Shown one piece after another: positions 33,468 through 46,166 of a DNA stretch of 64,000 bases (the stretch's first letter is position 1; each line of letters starts with the position of its first letter). This DNA comes from Branchiostoma floridae. Taxonomy: Eukaryota > Chordata > Leptocardii > Amphioxiformes > Branchiostomatidae. The stretch is taken from positions 21,250,191 through 21,314,190 of the forward strand of contig NC_049986.1 of assembly GCF_000003815.2 (NCBI RefSeq), read 5' to 3'. The notes under the pieces are model-generated. The model made no database searches and had not been told where the DNA came from. It saw only the letters and a program-made list of their open reading frames with translations. The translations under genes were made by a program, and so were the position numbers.

Positions 33468-36400
33468 ATGGCGTTGGACTTCATTTCAGAGGCGGACTCG
33501 CGATTCTTCGCCGACAACTTGCTGTCCAGCGAGGACTGGGGTAGGTGGAACGGGTTACGTGTCCTTTTCTCTGGAAAGATCGTTGCCATTTTATCAACAT
33601 AAACAGTATTATTGCGCAATTTTGCCTCGTTTTCTGGTGATTTTTACACCACATTTCAACTTAGCTGTAATTTCAAGCGTTTGTACGCAGTACACGTGTT
33701 TTGAACACATTGGCTGTGTTGTATATCGATTTGTTGCCCGCACCCTAACCCAGCCACACATGTTTTTATGGTGATTTTCAAGGTCCGCTTCTCAACTTCC
33801 GGATGTGGCTTGTTTTGAAAGGGGCGTTTTTTTACCCGTAAAGCTTTTAAAAAACTACACCACTTTACTTTTAGCAGTTTGTATGTATTTTCCTAGTGAA
33901 GAATATGGTTTACTATTGTTACCTACCGCTACCACTAAATAGTTAAGCAGCAGTTTGTGTTTTGCCGCAGCTCACCTGGTAGCACAGGTAGACATGTGGG
34001 CCAGCATGTGTGTTCAATGGTTAATGGTTAACTAAACATTCAGGGTCCCTTTATTTTCATTACAGAACTCAAGTAGATTCTTTCGGGGTTAGGATTTCCT
34101 GGTAATAGCTCGCAAAGATGGTGTAGAAGTAAACAACCCAACTAGTGTTTTTTGTTTTTTTTACCATCTAGATGTCTAATAATTTGTTCATCCTTTAATT
34201 GCCATTACATAAATTGTTGTTACCCACTTTTTCTGTAGGTTTGCTTTTTAAGCCACATGACTTACTAAAAAGAAAAATGTAAAAAGATCGTCTTTCGATA
34301 TTATTAAAATGAAACCATTGTATTCTCACATCATGAAGTGAACAAGGAACAATGGGGTTCTAGTAACTTCTACAAAAAAAATGCACGTGTGAGAAATAGA
34401 GACAAGGATAGTGCAAGGAGGTTGGATAGTGTAAACAGGAGATGGTGTTTGGAAAAAAAAGGTGAAACATCCTGGTTGTCTTTGTTGATGTATGATCAGT
34501 CTGTGCCACTCCAAGTGGAGACACCAGGTACTCAAGGTGTTGTTTTTCACATGGGAGCATATCCTGGTACCCTTGTTGTTTACCCAACTGTAGGGATACC
34601 ATGTAAATAAGGGTGCTTTGAACAGTTTGATTGTCTGGCACAAAAATCCTTTTATTCTGCACAAGGGACTCTCACTTTTTAGATGTGCAAAACTGTTTTT
34701 CTGGTTAGGATCGGTAACTCTCTCAACTGCAAACTATGAGGGCGGCAGCCAAAATGAAAGAAGAAGAAGTGCGCAAGTTGGAACACAGAACAGACCCCTG
34801 AAGGCAGAAAAGAAAAGAAAAACTGAGTGACCGGTTGGAGTTGGAGATTAGGAAGGCTTTCTTAGACATATCAAAGAACCCTTAGATATGCTGTGGCTTC
34901 TTTTTCTATAATATTTTTGGTGTACTAAAGGCAGTTTTTCTGAACCAGGCACTCCCTGGCCACTATTGTAATTTTTGTAATATCCCCATACAAATATTAC
35001 ACCAGCTGCCACCAGTCTAGTTGAGACTTTAATGTTTGCACAAAGCTGTCGTGTACAATGGTGTACAGGACACGTTTACAGACGATTCACAGGTCTACAT
35101 GTACAACAGTAGAGGGTGTGAGAACATGCGTGAATACAATTCTTATCCATGCGTTAGTACACGAGTCACAAAAAACATACACCATGAACGTACACTTGTT
35201 TGCTTGACAAAACCTACAGGTAATAATTTTGTCCCTTTACTGGTAAAATAGCAGTATAATGGACATAAACGATGGACGTACACATTGTTTTGTCTTCCGT
35301 TTATTCATTATCTGTTTTTCAGTGTTGCCTTGTATGCAAAAGTACCTGTGGTGCATGTACATCTGATCATTTTTCACAACTGCCTATAGATTTCTAACAG
35401 TTTTCTGCCAAATTATTGGTATACATTTGAAAAAGATGGCTGCTAGTTTTATTCGAAGAAAAACTCTGTACCTGTACGTCAGAAAGTGTAAACATTTTTT
35501 GAGATAATAATTAACATATGTGCCTGCTTTCTTGGCAGTGAAAATTTATGCTAGTACATTTGTACTAGTACTAGACTAGTAGTAGTAGTATGTTTCTGTA
35601 CATCAGAAAGTTTAAATATTTCTCGAGATGGTTTGGTTTGGTTTAATTAGGATCTTTGACCGTCTGTAATAACATACACATGCACCTGAACATCAGAAAG
35701 TGTAAATATTTTTCAAGATAATAACATATGCACACCTGCTGAAATTACCCTTCTGGCTAATTTATCTATCTATAATCTAGGAACAAATATTACCCCAGCC
35801 TTTACCAGGCTGGTAGCCCCTGCTAATTCCCATGGGGAAAACTGTATACAGTGACATCTGCCCCTTTGTTCTTTTCTAATTAGATTGGTCTGGTGTATAG
35901 AACAAACTGATGATGCATTTTTCATGCCAGATAATGACTAAAAGATGAGGTTGCACCAGAACACTAGCTGGAATAAAAGAGGGGGTGTACTGTTAGTGTT
36001 ACAAAGAAAGGGAGTGAATTGAAAACGCTTACCACAAAGAAATTTCTGTTCAAGGCTTTAGGAATTTCAGGGGCAGATTGTCATTGTCTATGAACAGATG
36101 AATGTCAATGAAGACTGTATTGCACAATATTTTTTATACGAATATGGCTTTATAAGACTTTATTTCATATTTGTACATTCTTGTCCACATGGGCACAAAA
36201 AAGCGTAAATAAAGTTATCACACTGTGGTACTATTATGTGAAAGGTGAAAGACTAAAATGCCATTACTTGTAGTGTTACAAATATTTGGTATTTTATATG
36301 GTGAATAATATGAATGTACATTTTGTGCATATAATAGGGTATCATCAATTTTAAAGAGTGATAAAAAACAAAACTAAATCGAAGTAAGTCTGGTGAAGAA

Positions 36401-39400
36401 GATTACAAAAACTACAAAAAATTCAACAAAACCCTGTCCTGTGTTCCCCAGATGATGGCACACTGTGTAACATTGAGGACCTGCCCGACATCAGTGACTT
36501 CGGCAGTGCAGACGATCTCTTACAGAGGATACCTGACATAGAGGTGAGGGTTGGAGTTATTCTTGTTCTTGTTTATCTCTGAAACTCCAACTCCCGGAAG
36601 CCGAAAGCAAAGGTTCTACTTGCACGTTTTGTTGTCAATTTGCCTAGTATTCATTCATGCTGGTAGAATTTGACTCATGTAGGCATTTTTGTATGTGCTG
36701 ACCTGACATCCAACCTGTACTGGTCTATATAATCTGTTTAAGTGCACGTGGGTAATTGTTTCCAACAATTCCTGTACATACTAAATGATTGTACAAGTTG
36801 CTGAACAAAGAACAGAAATGGTTCCTATCCAGTACTAGTATTCAGTGTGATGACAGGGCCTGAAATCCGCTGGCCTGGTTACCATCCTATTTCTACCCAA
36901 TAATGCTTTTTAGGGCAGCAAGTGTAAGGAGTACCTGTAGAAATAGGATGGTACCCAGGCTAGAAATCTGCCATGGTGCAGGTAAAATCTGTCCAATACT
37001 ATGTTGCATAGACAATGTTGCACTGGTACAGCCACTTTAACGCCCCCAGGCTCCCAGTCTGACTAAGAGCCGATTTACACTAGGCAAAAAAATAACTTGT
37101 CCTACAACGTTCGACGCACGACGCATGTCCGGTGACACTATTTTTGCCTGGAAGGTGCCACACTGTCACGCCGCAGCGCGTCATTTTCGTTTTTGACATG
37201 GGCAAAAAGTGTCCTAAGACACACCCCGCTTGTTGGACATCGTAGGACGAATAATTTTTTTGCCTTCTGTAAATCGGCCCTGACCCACTATATCCATCTC
37301 TCCCAGTTTGATGACTTGCTGGGGGGCAGGTCTGACCTGTTGGACGGCAGGACGGACCTCAAGCTGTCTGATGGGTTCAATGACCCCTGGCCTGACATGG
37401 ACGTCGGCCTCGACCAAAATGGTTTCCAAGGTAAGTCCGGTCCAGTGGATGGGTGTCCATTGTTTGTTACGTTATATATATATATATAGGGCCGTGTTTT
37501 TGCACCCAGCTTAAAAAATTGGATGCACTGAAAAAGTTTTGGGTGCACCACTTAAATCTGAGAAGAATGTAAAAAAAACCTAATGACAAAACTTAGTTAC
37601 AGTACAAGCTATCAAATTCTTAAACAAGTAACATTTTCATTATCTTTCTAACACTTAGATGTCAAGAATATGATGTATACTAGTATACTGGATATCTTTC
37701 CATACATAAACCTAAGAAAACATTTGGGTGCACCCACTAAAAATAATTGGTTGCACAGCTCCAATTTTGGGTGCACCTAGGTGCACATGCACCCAGTATT
37801 TCGAGCCCTGAATTGTCATCTTTTTCTTTCTTAAGAAATCAGAACTTAACTTTTGAGAGGTATCAGCTTAATTGCCACTAGTTCTGCTTTGTCCTCTTAT
37901 CCAGGACTATTATATAGTTGAAGCTAGGATTTTTGTGATGTTACCATTTGTGTAGAGGCCTTGACTTGATGAAAGTAACATGTAATTAGGTTATAGGAAA
38001 GCTTTGTCCTGTATCCTGATTGGAATTGATCTCCAAGCAGTTTTACCTGTGGTATAAATGTTAAAAGATTATCAAAAGGGCCAAAGCAGTATCCAACTGG
38101 CCACCACGACTGCCTTGGGCATTTGGACACTGTCTTATAGCACCGGTTAATCTGCTTGGAGATAAGATTGGAATGACCAGTACATCTAGGTCTGCATTGT
38201 ACTCTTATGGCAACGTTTTTGTTGCTGTAAAATAACCCTGTACCCTCCCTGTACCCCCAGATATCCAGGTGAAGACGGAGCCCCTGTCTCCCGCCCCCTC
38301 CTCCTGCTCCGACTCCTCAGGGGAGGGATTCTCAAACCAGGTCAGTAGAAATATATAAAAACATGTGAAGGATAGAGTAGTCCTGGTCCTTGTAGTTTCT
38401 GTAGATGAAACATTGGTAATGATAAAGTCTTTGTTTTCATATAGACCACTTTCTGGTAGCCTGGGTACCATCTGATTGCTACCTGGTAATAATGTATTGA
38501 ATGATACCCATGCTATCATTTTGGTGAAGTTTCCAGATAGGCCTGTTACCTATTGTCTGTTTCACGAAGCTTGTGTAGCTGATAACTTTTCTGTATGTAA
38601 GTATAGCTTCTAAAATCCGTACACTTAATTTTGTACTTTGTATTTCTTAATATTAGTATTTCTTTACTCTATCTAGAGTCACATGAAGTTGAGGTATGAA
38701 AGAGTTACCAAAATGTTGTCCTATTTTCTCATTAACCCATAATTGATTGTTCTTTTCTTTTTCCAGAAGTATTTTGACAACCCCCAGATGTCCCCCCAGA
38801 ACGGCATCGTGGAGGTGAAGCTGGAAACCCCTCCCCTGACCCCCGGGTCCCAGAACCCTTCTCCCCCACCCCCCATGTCCCCCTACCAGTGTAAACCCAC
38901 CCCCATCGTGCCCAAACCCGCAGGGGTGCCCATCATCACTGCACAGCCCACAGGTGCACAGACACAGCCCAGTCTACAGGACACACTACAGAACCTCAAA
39001 GCACAGACTCCAGGTGAAGATTTGTTTTAATGTGGAAATCGTAAGGGAAGTTTTGATAGATTCAACCAAATTTGTTGCCAAAAAGCAGTTACTCAAGCAA
39101 CTGAATATGATTTTGGAAACGGTCAGACGTTTCGGATAGCATCCACTTTCTTTCGTCATTGACACTGAAGTGACCTGAAAGAAACTGGTCTTTTATACCC
39201 TAATAATGAATGATCATCATCATATTACGAATGAAGACAATTTTAGTGTCCAATTAGAGACAAGGTAAGGCAAAGTCAGGCTGAAGACATAGTGAATTCC
39301 AATGGAAAACAAAGATAAGGCAAAGTCAAGTTTTTTTACTCTTCACCTCTCTCCCCCAGGTCAACCCATAGTCCTGACACAGGCAGAGTTTGCCAGACTT

Positions 39401-42400
39401 GCAGCACAGGGGCTCATCAAGCCAACCAATCAGCAGGCTGTTACCACGACAACGACCCAGCAACCTGCAGCCACGCTGACCAATCAGCAGCCAGCCCCAG
39501 CTCCAGTCCAGGTGCCCCCTGCCAAGCCTATTGCACCTGCCATGTCCAACGCCTCACTGGCCAATGGCAATGTAGATGTAAGTCACTTGATTTGGAAAAA
39601 GGAATACTGGTATGCTTGTGTGTTTTTAAAAAAACTGGTAAAAGTGTATTCTCTGTAATCTGTATATTCCGCCAGTTTGTATTTTATGTTTGTGTATCAG
39701 AATCTTGATCCTTGTGAATGTACAACTATCGAGTGCTAGTTTCTCTGTAGTTAGAATTGCCTTATTTTTTTGCCAATCTAATGGTTACTTGATATCTTAT
39801 CCATCATTTTGCTGCCAAATTTTACAATGTTTCCATCTTGACTGGAAATAAATGCCCTGATATATATACCAGTACTACATGTCACAGTACTTTACCTGCA
39901 CAGCACAGATTTGTTTTTGTTTGAACCTTTATTTATTCATGAGAAGCTCAAATCGGCCAGTAGGCCGCTTTTCATTGAGGTCATTAGGGAGGTCAGGGTC
40001 AGATAAAATATAATACAGATATAGATTACATTGGGTACTAATAAATCCATCAACCTATATCACTACACATACATTGTACAAAACATATAGTGGTGCAAGA
40101 AGCTCAGTGTTCATAGTCCATGTCCGTTCGTTTTGGTCATTACTTTACTTCAAGAGTCTCTTAAAGCAGGTCAGATACATGTGTATTGTGACTAACCCAT
40201 TCCAAAACATTACCCGCAGATGAAAGTGCTGAAGCGCCAGCAGCGGATGATTAAGAACCGAGAGTCGGCCTGTCTGTCCAGGAAGAAGAAGAAGGAATAT
40301 CTGCAGGGTCTTGAAGACAAACTCAAGGCTCTCGGACGACAGAACGAGAAACTGCGCCAGGAAAACACTTTACTGAAGAAGAGAGTAGACTTTCTTAACA
40401 ATGAGGTAAGAAATGTGAAATCTGAAGATTTGGGAAGTTGATTTTCATATTTGATAGCCATTTATTGGAAGTCTTGCAATTTTACTTGTTGCAAAATATG
40501 CTGGTGAAACTGTTGCATTGCAAAGATGATACTTTTTTCCATGTTTTGGAATCTCACTTTTGTAGGCATTATATTGTATAGATACTCAACTTCAGAAATT
40601 TGTTTAAGGTTTTAGATAACTATTGTCTTCACAAACTGGAAGGAACAGGCGGTAAATGACTATTTTCAACCATCTAGTCGATTCTGAATCCTAAATGAAT
40701 ACCAGATAATGCGAACAGCAATTTTACTGTATGCAAAACTTTTTGTCTTTCCCCAGAATGAGAGACTACGGAGTTCAAAGTCACTCTTTGGCAGCAAACA
40801 GACCACTGTTGCCATGGCAATACTGTTCCTGGTCTGCTTCAATCTGGCACCTTTAGCTACATACAGGTACGAGATTTCATTGATAGCCCTATTTTACTTG
40901 TTGCTAAATATCTAATATATTCATCAGAAAGACCATGTGTCATCTTTCTGCGTTAGTCTCCTTATTTCTGCCATAGGATATAGAGAGAGTCAGGGACTTC
41001 ATAATGTCAGCAGATGGATGAACTGAACTGAACTCAACTGAACTGAACTGAACTGAACTGAACTGACAATATTTCCTCTTCTTCCTCCAGTTTGTTCAGA
41101 AGAACATCAGACCCAGAGATAGGAGACATGCCCATCAGACATGCGCGGACACTCCTGCAGTTCTCAGAAGACGGTAACATGTACTCCCAGGACCCTGACC
41201 AGACTAACGACTTCAGGTAATAAAGAGACTCTTTTTACACAACCAGTGCTTTATTCACACCAACGTTTCAGTGACTATCTGTCACCTCCTTCAGGGCAAT
41301 TCTGACTGGTTCCCAAAACATTGGAGTGAATAAAGCAATTTTTGTCAAATTTTACAGGAACCCTACTTTTAGACCAGACTATTATCCCTGTTATTTCTGT
41401 TGACTTACATGTTTCAGGAAATATCCTTAGGATGTTTAGCTGTGATTCACAGTTCTTTGAATCTGTTCATGAGAATAAGAGAGATTTGCCCTATGTACTA
41501 AAACTGTACCAATTTTACGTGTGTTTTTTGTGCTCCTTGCAACCAGTTGAAGATCAGCTTTTTCAGTATCGTATCTTTAACTTGATCAGGCTACATATTG
41601 ATTAATTTTCACTTTTTTTTTTAAATTTTCCTCATCTTCAGGTACAGTGCTCCCCAGGAGGATGTGGTTCCTGGGAATGAGAGCAAACCTGGGAAGGAGA
41701 AGAGCAGGAGCAGCAGCTTGAGTGACAAGGCCCTGATGATTCTCCCAGAATTCCCCAAACCTGGAGGGAGTAAACCTGGCATAGAGGAGAGAGTTCTGCC
41801 GTCATGTCCACTCTTCAACACCACAGACTCTATCAGGTACAGGAGTGTTTTATCATTAATGTATTTAACTGGGGTTTGGGGAGGGGGGTAGTATGGAGAA
41901 GATTGTTCTGCCATCCTGTCCTCTCTTCAACACCACAGACTCTATCAGGTTTGTCTGATTTCCTGTGTTTCAAAATCTTTCAGTAATGGACAATGAGGCA
42001 GTCAATGTTAGACAATGACTGTATGAGACATAAACTATAAACTATAGATTGTTTACAAACCATTCTGTTTCATGAGACTTGTAACTGACTGACAATCCTG
42101 CAGACAGGATGTGTTTGTGGTGATCTGCTAAACACAGGAAGGAAAAATCCCTTCCTCAAATATTTGAAAAAACTGTTTTGTTGTACATGACCTTTGTGAT
42201 TGACAAGTTGACAGATTGTTTTAACTACCTGTGACCAAAATAAAACTTTTTTTCAAAAATTTCAAAATTCACACCATAGATTCTCATTAAATCATTACTT
42301 AATCTTATGTAGGACTCCTATTGATTGAAACAACTTTTAAATGTCAGATTGTTGTTGACTGTTGTTGGCTGAATAAAAGTTTGAAACGTGAACTATGCAG

Positions 42401-44622
42401 TTCCAGATGTCTTGGTCTTACTGAGGGATGACTGTGATGCAATAGATGTCAGTTAGCTGAGGAATGAGTCCACTCTACTACACTGTTGTTGGCCGAATAA
42501 ATGTTCTGGAACTGTGCAGCTCCAGAATGTCTTACTGAGGGATGACTGCGGTGTGAGAGATGTTGGTTAGCTGAGGACTATATAGTGACTATTTTGATTG
42601 ACAGCTGGTTATGTTTGATTGCCAGGTTGGCAGACGAGCTGACCGGCTGGCTGGCAGGCCTGCACAAACAGGAGTTCAAGGAGAAGCAGAAAACCAAGAA
42701 GAAGCCTCCTCCCAAGAAGAAGAGGGTAGGTTGATAGCACAATTCTTTACCTTCAATACTCCGTTTGTTATGCCTGCTGGAGGAAGTTTCTGTGCTTGCC
42801 TTGTGGCCACAATTCAGAGTAGAAGTTTTTAAAACATTTGTTTCTTTTATTTAGTGCTGATACTGTGGTTTTCAAACTGCTGTATTTTAGCTCCATTCTT
42901 TTCCACAAAACTCAGATATGGTCATTATCCGTCATGGGCAAGTTTGCAGTAATTCTGACAAAACTAAGGGGAGTTTCCGCATTGTATAGTTTTATGTGGT
43001 CAGTGTCATAAACCTTTTGTATCAAGGATGCCCGCAATGTTTTACTGAATAAAAAACGACGTCCACTCCTCTGTGTTCTGAATCACCTGAACTTACAAGT
43101 CTTTGTCTCCACCCCCAGCCTGCAGTCCACAGGTCCCCCCAGCATTACCAGAACACCCACCTGGCCCCCCACCCTGATAACACTCAGGTGTGCCACAACT
43201 GACAAATCTTTGCCTCCAGCCTGCAGTCCACAGGTCTCCCAAGCTAGTTTCAAAGCAGTAACTGTCGATATATGGATAATAATTGTATGGTTTTATGTGG
43301 TCTGTGTTTAAACCTTTTGTATATCACCCCACTCCAGCCTGCAGTCCACAGGTCCCCCAAGCGGTACCAGAACACCCACCTGGCCCTGGCCCCCCACCCT
43401 GATAACGAGGTGTACCATAACTGACAAGTCTTTGTCTCCATCCTCCAGCCTGCAGTCCACAGGTCCCCCAAGCTAGTTTTAAAGCAGTAGTTGTTGATAT
43501 ATGGATTATAATTGTTCAGTTTTATGTAGTCTGTGTATATTAAACCTTTTGTATATCTCTCCACCCTCCAGCCTGCAGTCCACAGGTCCCCCAAGCGATA
43601 CCAGAACACCCACCTTGCGCTGGCCCCCCACCCTGATAACGAGGTGTACGAGGTCCAGGTGTTTGGCGGGCCCGACCGCAGCTACCTGGAGTTTCTGGAG
43701 GCCATCAACAGGAGGGAGGACACCTTCTACGTCGTCTCCTTCAGGAAGGTACGGCTTAAGTGTTTTTCAAGCGTTCTAGTGTTTATCAAGCATGTTAAGA
43801 AATGCATTAGCTGTTTTCCTACGACTTAAAAAAGATTCTGGATGCCCACTACAGAGACATACATATGAATAACAATCAAATGGGAAATAGTTTTATGTCT
43901 TCTGGTTCTTATGTGAAAATGCTCATTCCAGCTGAAAATTTAGTCAATGTTGAATTTTCAGAGCATGCAAACTGCCCAAATTATAGTAGGAAACAAAAGG
44001 TAAAAACCCATGTTTCCTAGCACCCTCAGAAATTTAGTCACAGTTGTTTAAAACCTGTTGTTTTGTCCCCAGGACCACCTCCTGCTGCCAGCCACTGCTC
44101 ACAACAAGACCATGAGGCCACGCATGTCCCTCCTCATGCCTGCTGTCAATGGTAAGTACAACTGAGTCTGAATCATAATTAAGGGTTAAAGACCCACTCC
44201 GAGTTGTATATGGTATGATAACGCCTGGTCCTTTGCTATAACCAACAGATGAAACCACCGAGGGAGCGAAGCATACAAGGTGGTTTTATGACAGTCATAG
44301 TAGTATTCAGTATTTGATTTTATTGACACATGGGCCGGCAACAGTCGGCTAGTCTTCACACCACTTTTCCATACATTGAATGTTTGTTATAACATGATGT
44401 TTGTCCCCTTCCACAGAAACCCTGCTGGACACTCCCCAGGGCCACATGGCCATGATGCAGATTGACTGTGAGGTGATGAACACCCAGATGATCCAGCTGA
44501 AGACATCCAACATCCCCGCCTATCTCCGTGACAACGCCACCTACGCCGTCCCCTCACAGAACATGGACCCCAAGACTGTCCATGTGCATCCTCACCCAGA
44601 AGGCACCATTCCTCCTCACTAG
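33468..44622 (+). CDS. ATF6: ATF6: ER-stress membrane-bound bZIP transcription factor, 14 coding exons
   Basis: Exons: 33468-33540, 36452-36543, 37307-37430, 38261-38340, 38767-39013, 39360-39577, 40220-40405, 40757-40866, 41091-41216, 41642-41836, 42626-42725, 43572-43748, 44073-44151, 44417-44622. All have AG/GT borders and consistent phases; total 2013 nt, 670 aa. Residues 1-278 are acidic then Pro/Gln-rich (activation region). The bZIP at about 279-340 has [20 protein letters not shown]. One transmembrane helix lies at about 359-375 ([19 protein letters not shown]) with an NxxP motif as used by site-2 protease. The lumenal domain holds an RTLL site-1-protease sequence (396-399), [16 protein letters not shown] and a C-terminal MMQIDCEVM block. 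ATF6 is moved from ER to Golgi under unfolded-protein stress, cleaved, and its bZIP part activates chaperone genes. Whether alpha- or beta-like cannot be decided; probably the pre-duplication single gene. Confidence 0.93.
36872..36962. repeat. Short foldback in ATF6 intron 2
   Basis: cctggttaccatcctatttc, followed by tac, pairs with gtagaaataggatggtaccc, followed by aggcta. The right end is the TAGCCTGGGTACCATCC terminus seen again at 38458 and at both ends of 62821-62983. Confidence 0.75.
37488..37810. repeat. Degenerate element ending GTATTTCGAGCCCTG in ATF6 intron 3
   Basis: Starts agggccgtgtttttgcaccc and ends gtgcacccagtatttcgagc, then cctg. It is rich in tgcaccca/gggtgcac blocks facing each other. 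The end matches the termini of the 49428-50080 element, so probably the same or a related family. Confidence 0.5.
41021..41066. repeat. (AACTG)n microsatellite in ATF6 intron 8
   Basis: About nine AACTG units with one interruption, ending 24 bases before the exon 9 acceptor. Length change could affect the branch-point region. Confidence 0.85.
41231..41348. repeat. Degenerate CAACGTTTC foldback in ATF6 intron 9
   Basis: cagtgctttattcacaccaa, then cgtttcagtgac, faces aaacattggagtgaataaag on the right. Same family core as 31203-31426, but eroded. It lies 14 bases after the exon 9 donor. Confidence 0.65.
41837..41949 (+). repeat. Partial duplicate of ATF6 exon 10 3' end
   Basis: The end of exon 10 (ctcttcaacaccacagactc, then tatcag|GT) recurs 113 bases later: 41891-41949 reads ggagaagattgttctgccat and again ends ctcttcaacaccacagactc plus tatcag|GT. 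Reading through from exon 10 hits an in-frame TAG at 41889-41891, so the copy can only be used by alternative splicing or is dead. Confidence 0.8.
43119..43571 (+). repeat. Tandem array of ATF6 exon 12 start copies
   Basis: Four partial copies of the 5' end of exon 12, each preceded by an AG acceptor, precede the complete exon at 43572. Copies begin at 43119, 43220, 43338 and 43449, all starting CCTGCAGTCCACAG. Copies 1 and 3 run 69 and 72 nt to a GT (43187, 43409), are open and would insert 23 or 24 residues in frame. Copies 2 and 4 diverge after SPKLV and reach a stop within 13 codons. The period is about 220-234 bp as an alternating two-part unit that includes intron sequence (gttttatgtggtctgtg and similar). 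Confidence 0.85.
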
Positions 44623-45992
44623 CCAATCAGAACACACTGTAAAAGTCAACAGCCAATCAGGGGTCTCCTTGTGAATGTACCCAGCCAATCATAATTCACA
44701 GTGTTGTTGTTGGCTTGGGTATATTCTCAAGGATGACCCTGGTTGGCCGTTGCTCAGCCAATCAGGAGCATTTGTATATGTTCCTAGCCAATCACAATCT
44801 ACAGTGTAACAGACTGACCAATCAGGAAGAGCAGCAACTTCTTGCTGGTTTAAGAGGTTTTGCTTGTTCCCAGTTATACAGAGCAAGTCATTTGTAAGAA
44901 AAAGAAGAAGATATTGTCAAGAAAAACAAGCGGTTTGTACTTTCCAAGCAAAGGGAAGACTTTTATCCCAAAGATTTTGTTGAAATGGGAAAGTTGTGTG
45001 AGATGTTGAAATGACTTGAGAGGTATTGAGAGGGATAAAATGAACTGTGGTAGCTATTTCCTGCAGCTATTTTGTGTGGTATAACCACATTGTTGAGAAA
45101 AGTACAAGCAAAGATTTTATACTTATTATGTAAGAAGGATTTCATGCTTGTAAAATACCATGCATGTATACGTGGGGGGATGGGGGGGGGTGTATTTTGG
45201 GGAATGGTGGACCAGGGCATTGTTGCAATAGTAGGTGGCAGGAGAGGTGTTCTTGTAGAACAAGGTGGTGCATTGAGGAGTATTGCAGTGTTTAACAAGC
45301 ACAAACTTCTGCAAGACTCTTTATGCTGTTTAAAGCGTCAGAGGGAAGAAAAATGTATCAGTAAAAATAGAAAAGATGACAAAAAAGATATAATCCGAAT
45401 AGAGGACAGTTTCTACATGAGGTGCCAGATTTGGGCACATTTTCATATTTTTGGTGTTAATTTTTATACTATGTCAATTTGTGTTTGACAATCTTAAAGC
45501 TCTGCACATTTTTCAGCAACCACAGTAGAGCATTTCTGTTGTTTTTTATTTAGCCATTTTGTTTTGCACATTGAATATCTCACACACATTTGAATGAAAG
45601 ATAAGAGTGGAAAGATCAACCAAACTAGCAAAGAGTTGAATCAGAGTTGTACATATCTTTACTATGCCATTCTAGTTGTAGCACTTTTTTTGCTGCTCCT
45701 TATCAAATAGCCTCCACTGTTATTTTTAAAAACAGTACAGTCATGTACTTATTAAGGGGGCAGTTTGTGCATTCATGTATTATATCAGTTGTAGAAACTT
45801 ACAAATGTATGGGTGTGAGAGGAGGTGTTGGGTGGTTTATGGTTATTGTTAAGTTGCAGTAAGGCAATGATAAGATGCTTTGTTTTTGTGAGAAAGGAAT
45901 GAGGGGAGGGGGGTATTTATTATTGTGTGGATGGGTCTTATGCTTGGTTATCAATTTAATGTTTGGCATCTACACTATTTCAATAGCTGGTA

Positions 45993-46166
45993 CAGTAGAA
46001 GCCAGTTAATTGCACAACGAATAATCGCACACTTCTGTTAATTGCACGTGATCCCAAAATTCCGTGGTAGCGCGGTCCAGCTTAAGAACTTCGCTTTGTT
46101 GCACCATTCGGATAATTGCACGAAAATCACTGGCAAATGGGGTGTGCAATTAAGCAGCTTCTACTG
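45993..46166. mobile_element. Tigger/pogo-like MITE in the ATF6 3'UTR
   Basis: Flanked by TA on both sides (45991-45992 and 46167-46168). The ends are CAGTAGAAGCCAGTTAATTG and, in reverse, CAGTAGAAGCTGCTTAATTG, followed by CACA. CAGT ends with TA duplication and a TAATTGCAC subterminal region fit the pogo/Tigger group of Tc1-mariner elements. At 174 bp with no ORF it is non-autonomous. Confidence 0.8.

Noticed and set aside
43250-43609. Minus-strand 119-codon frame with repeated GDLWTAGWR
   Set aside because: Shadow of the ATF6 exon-12 tandem array on the opposite strand.
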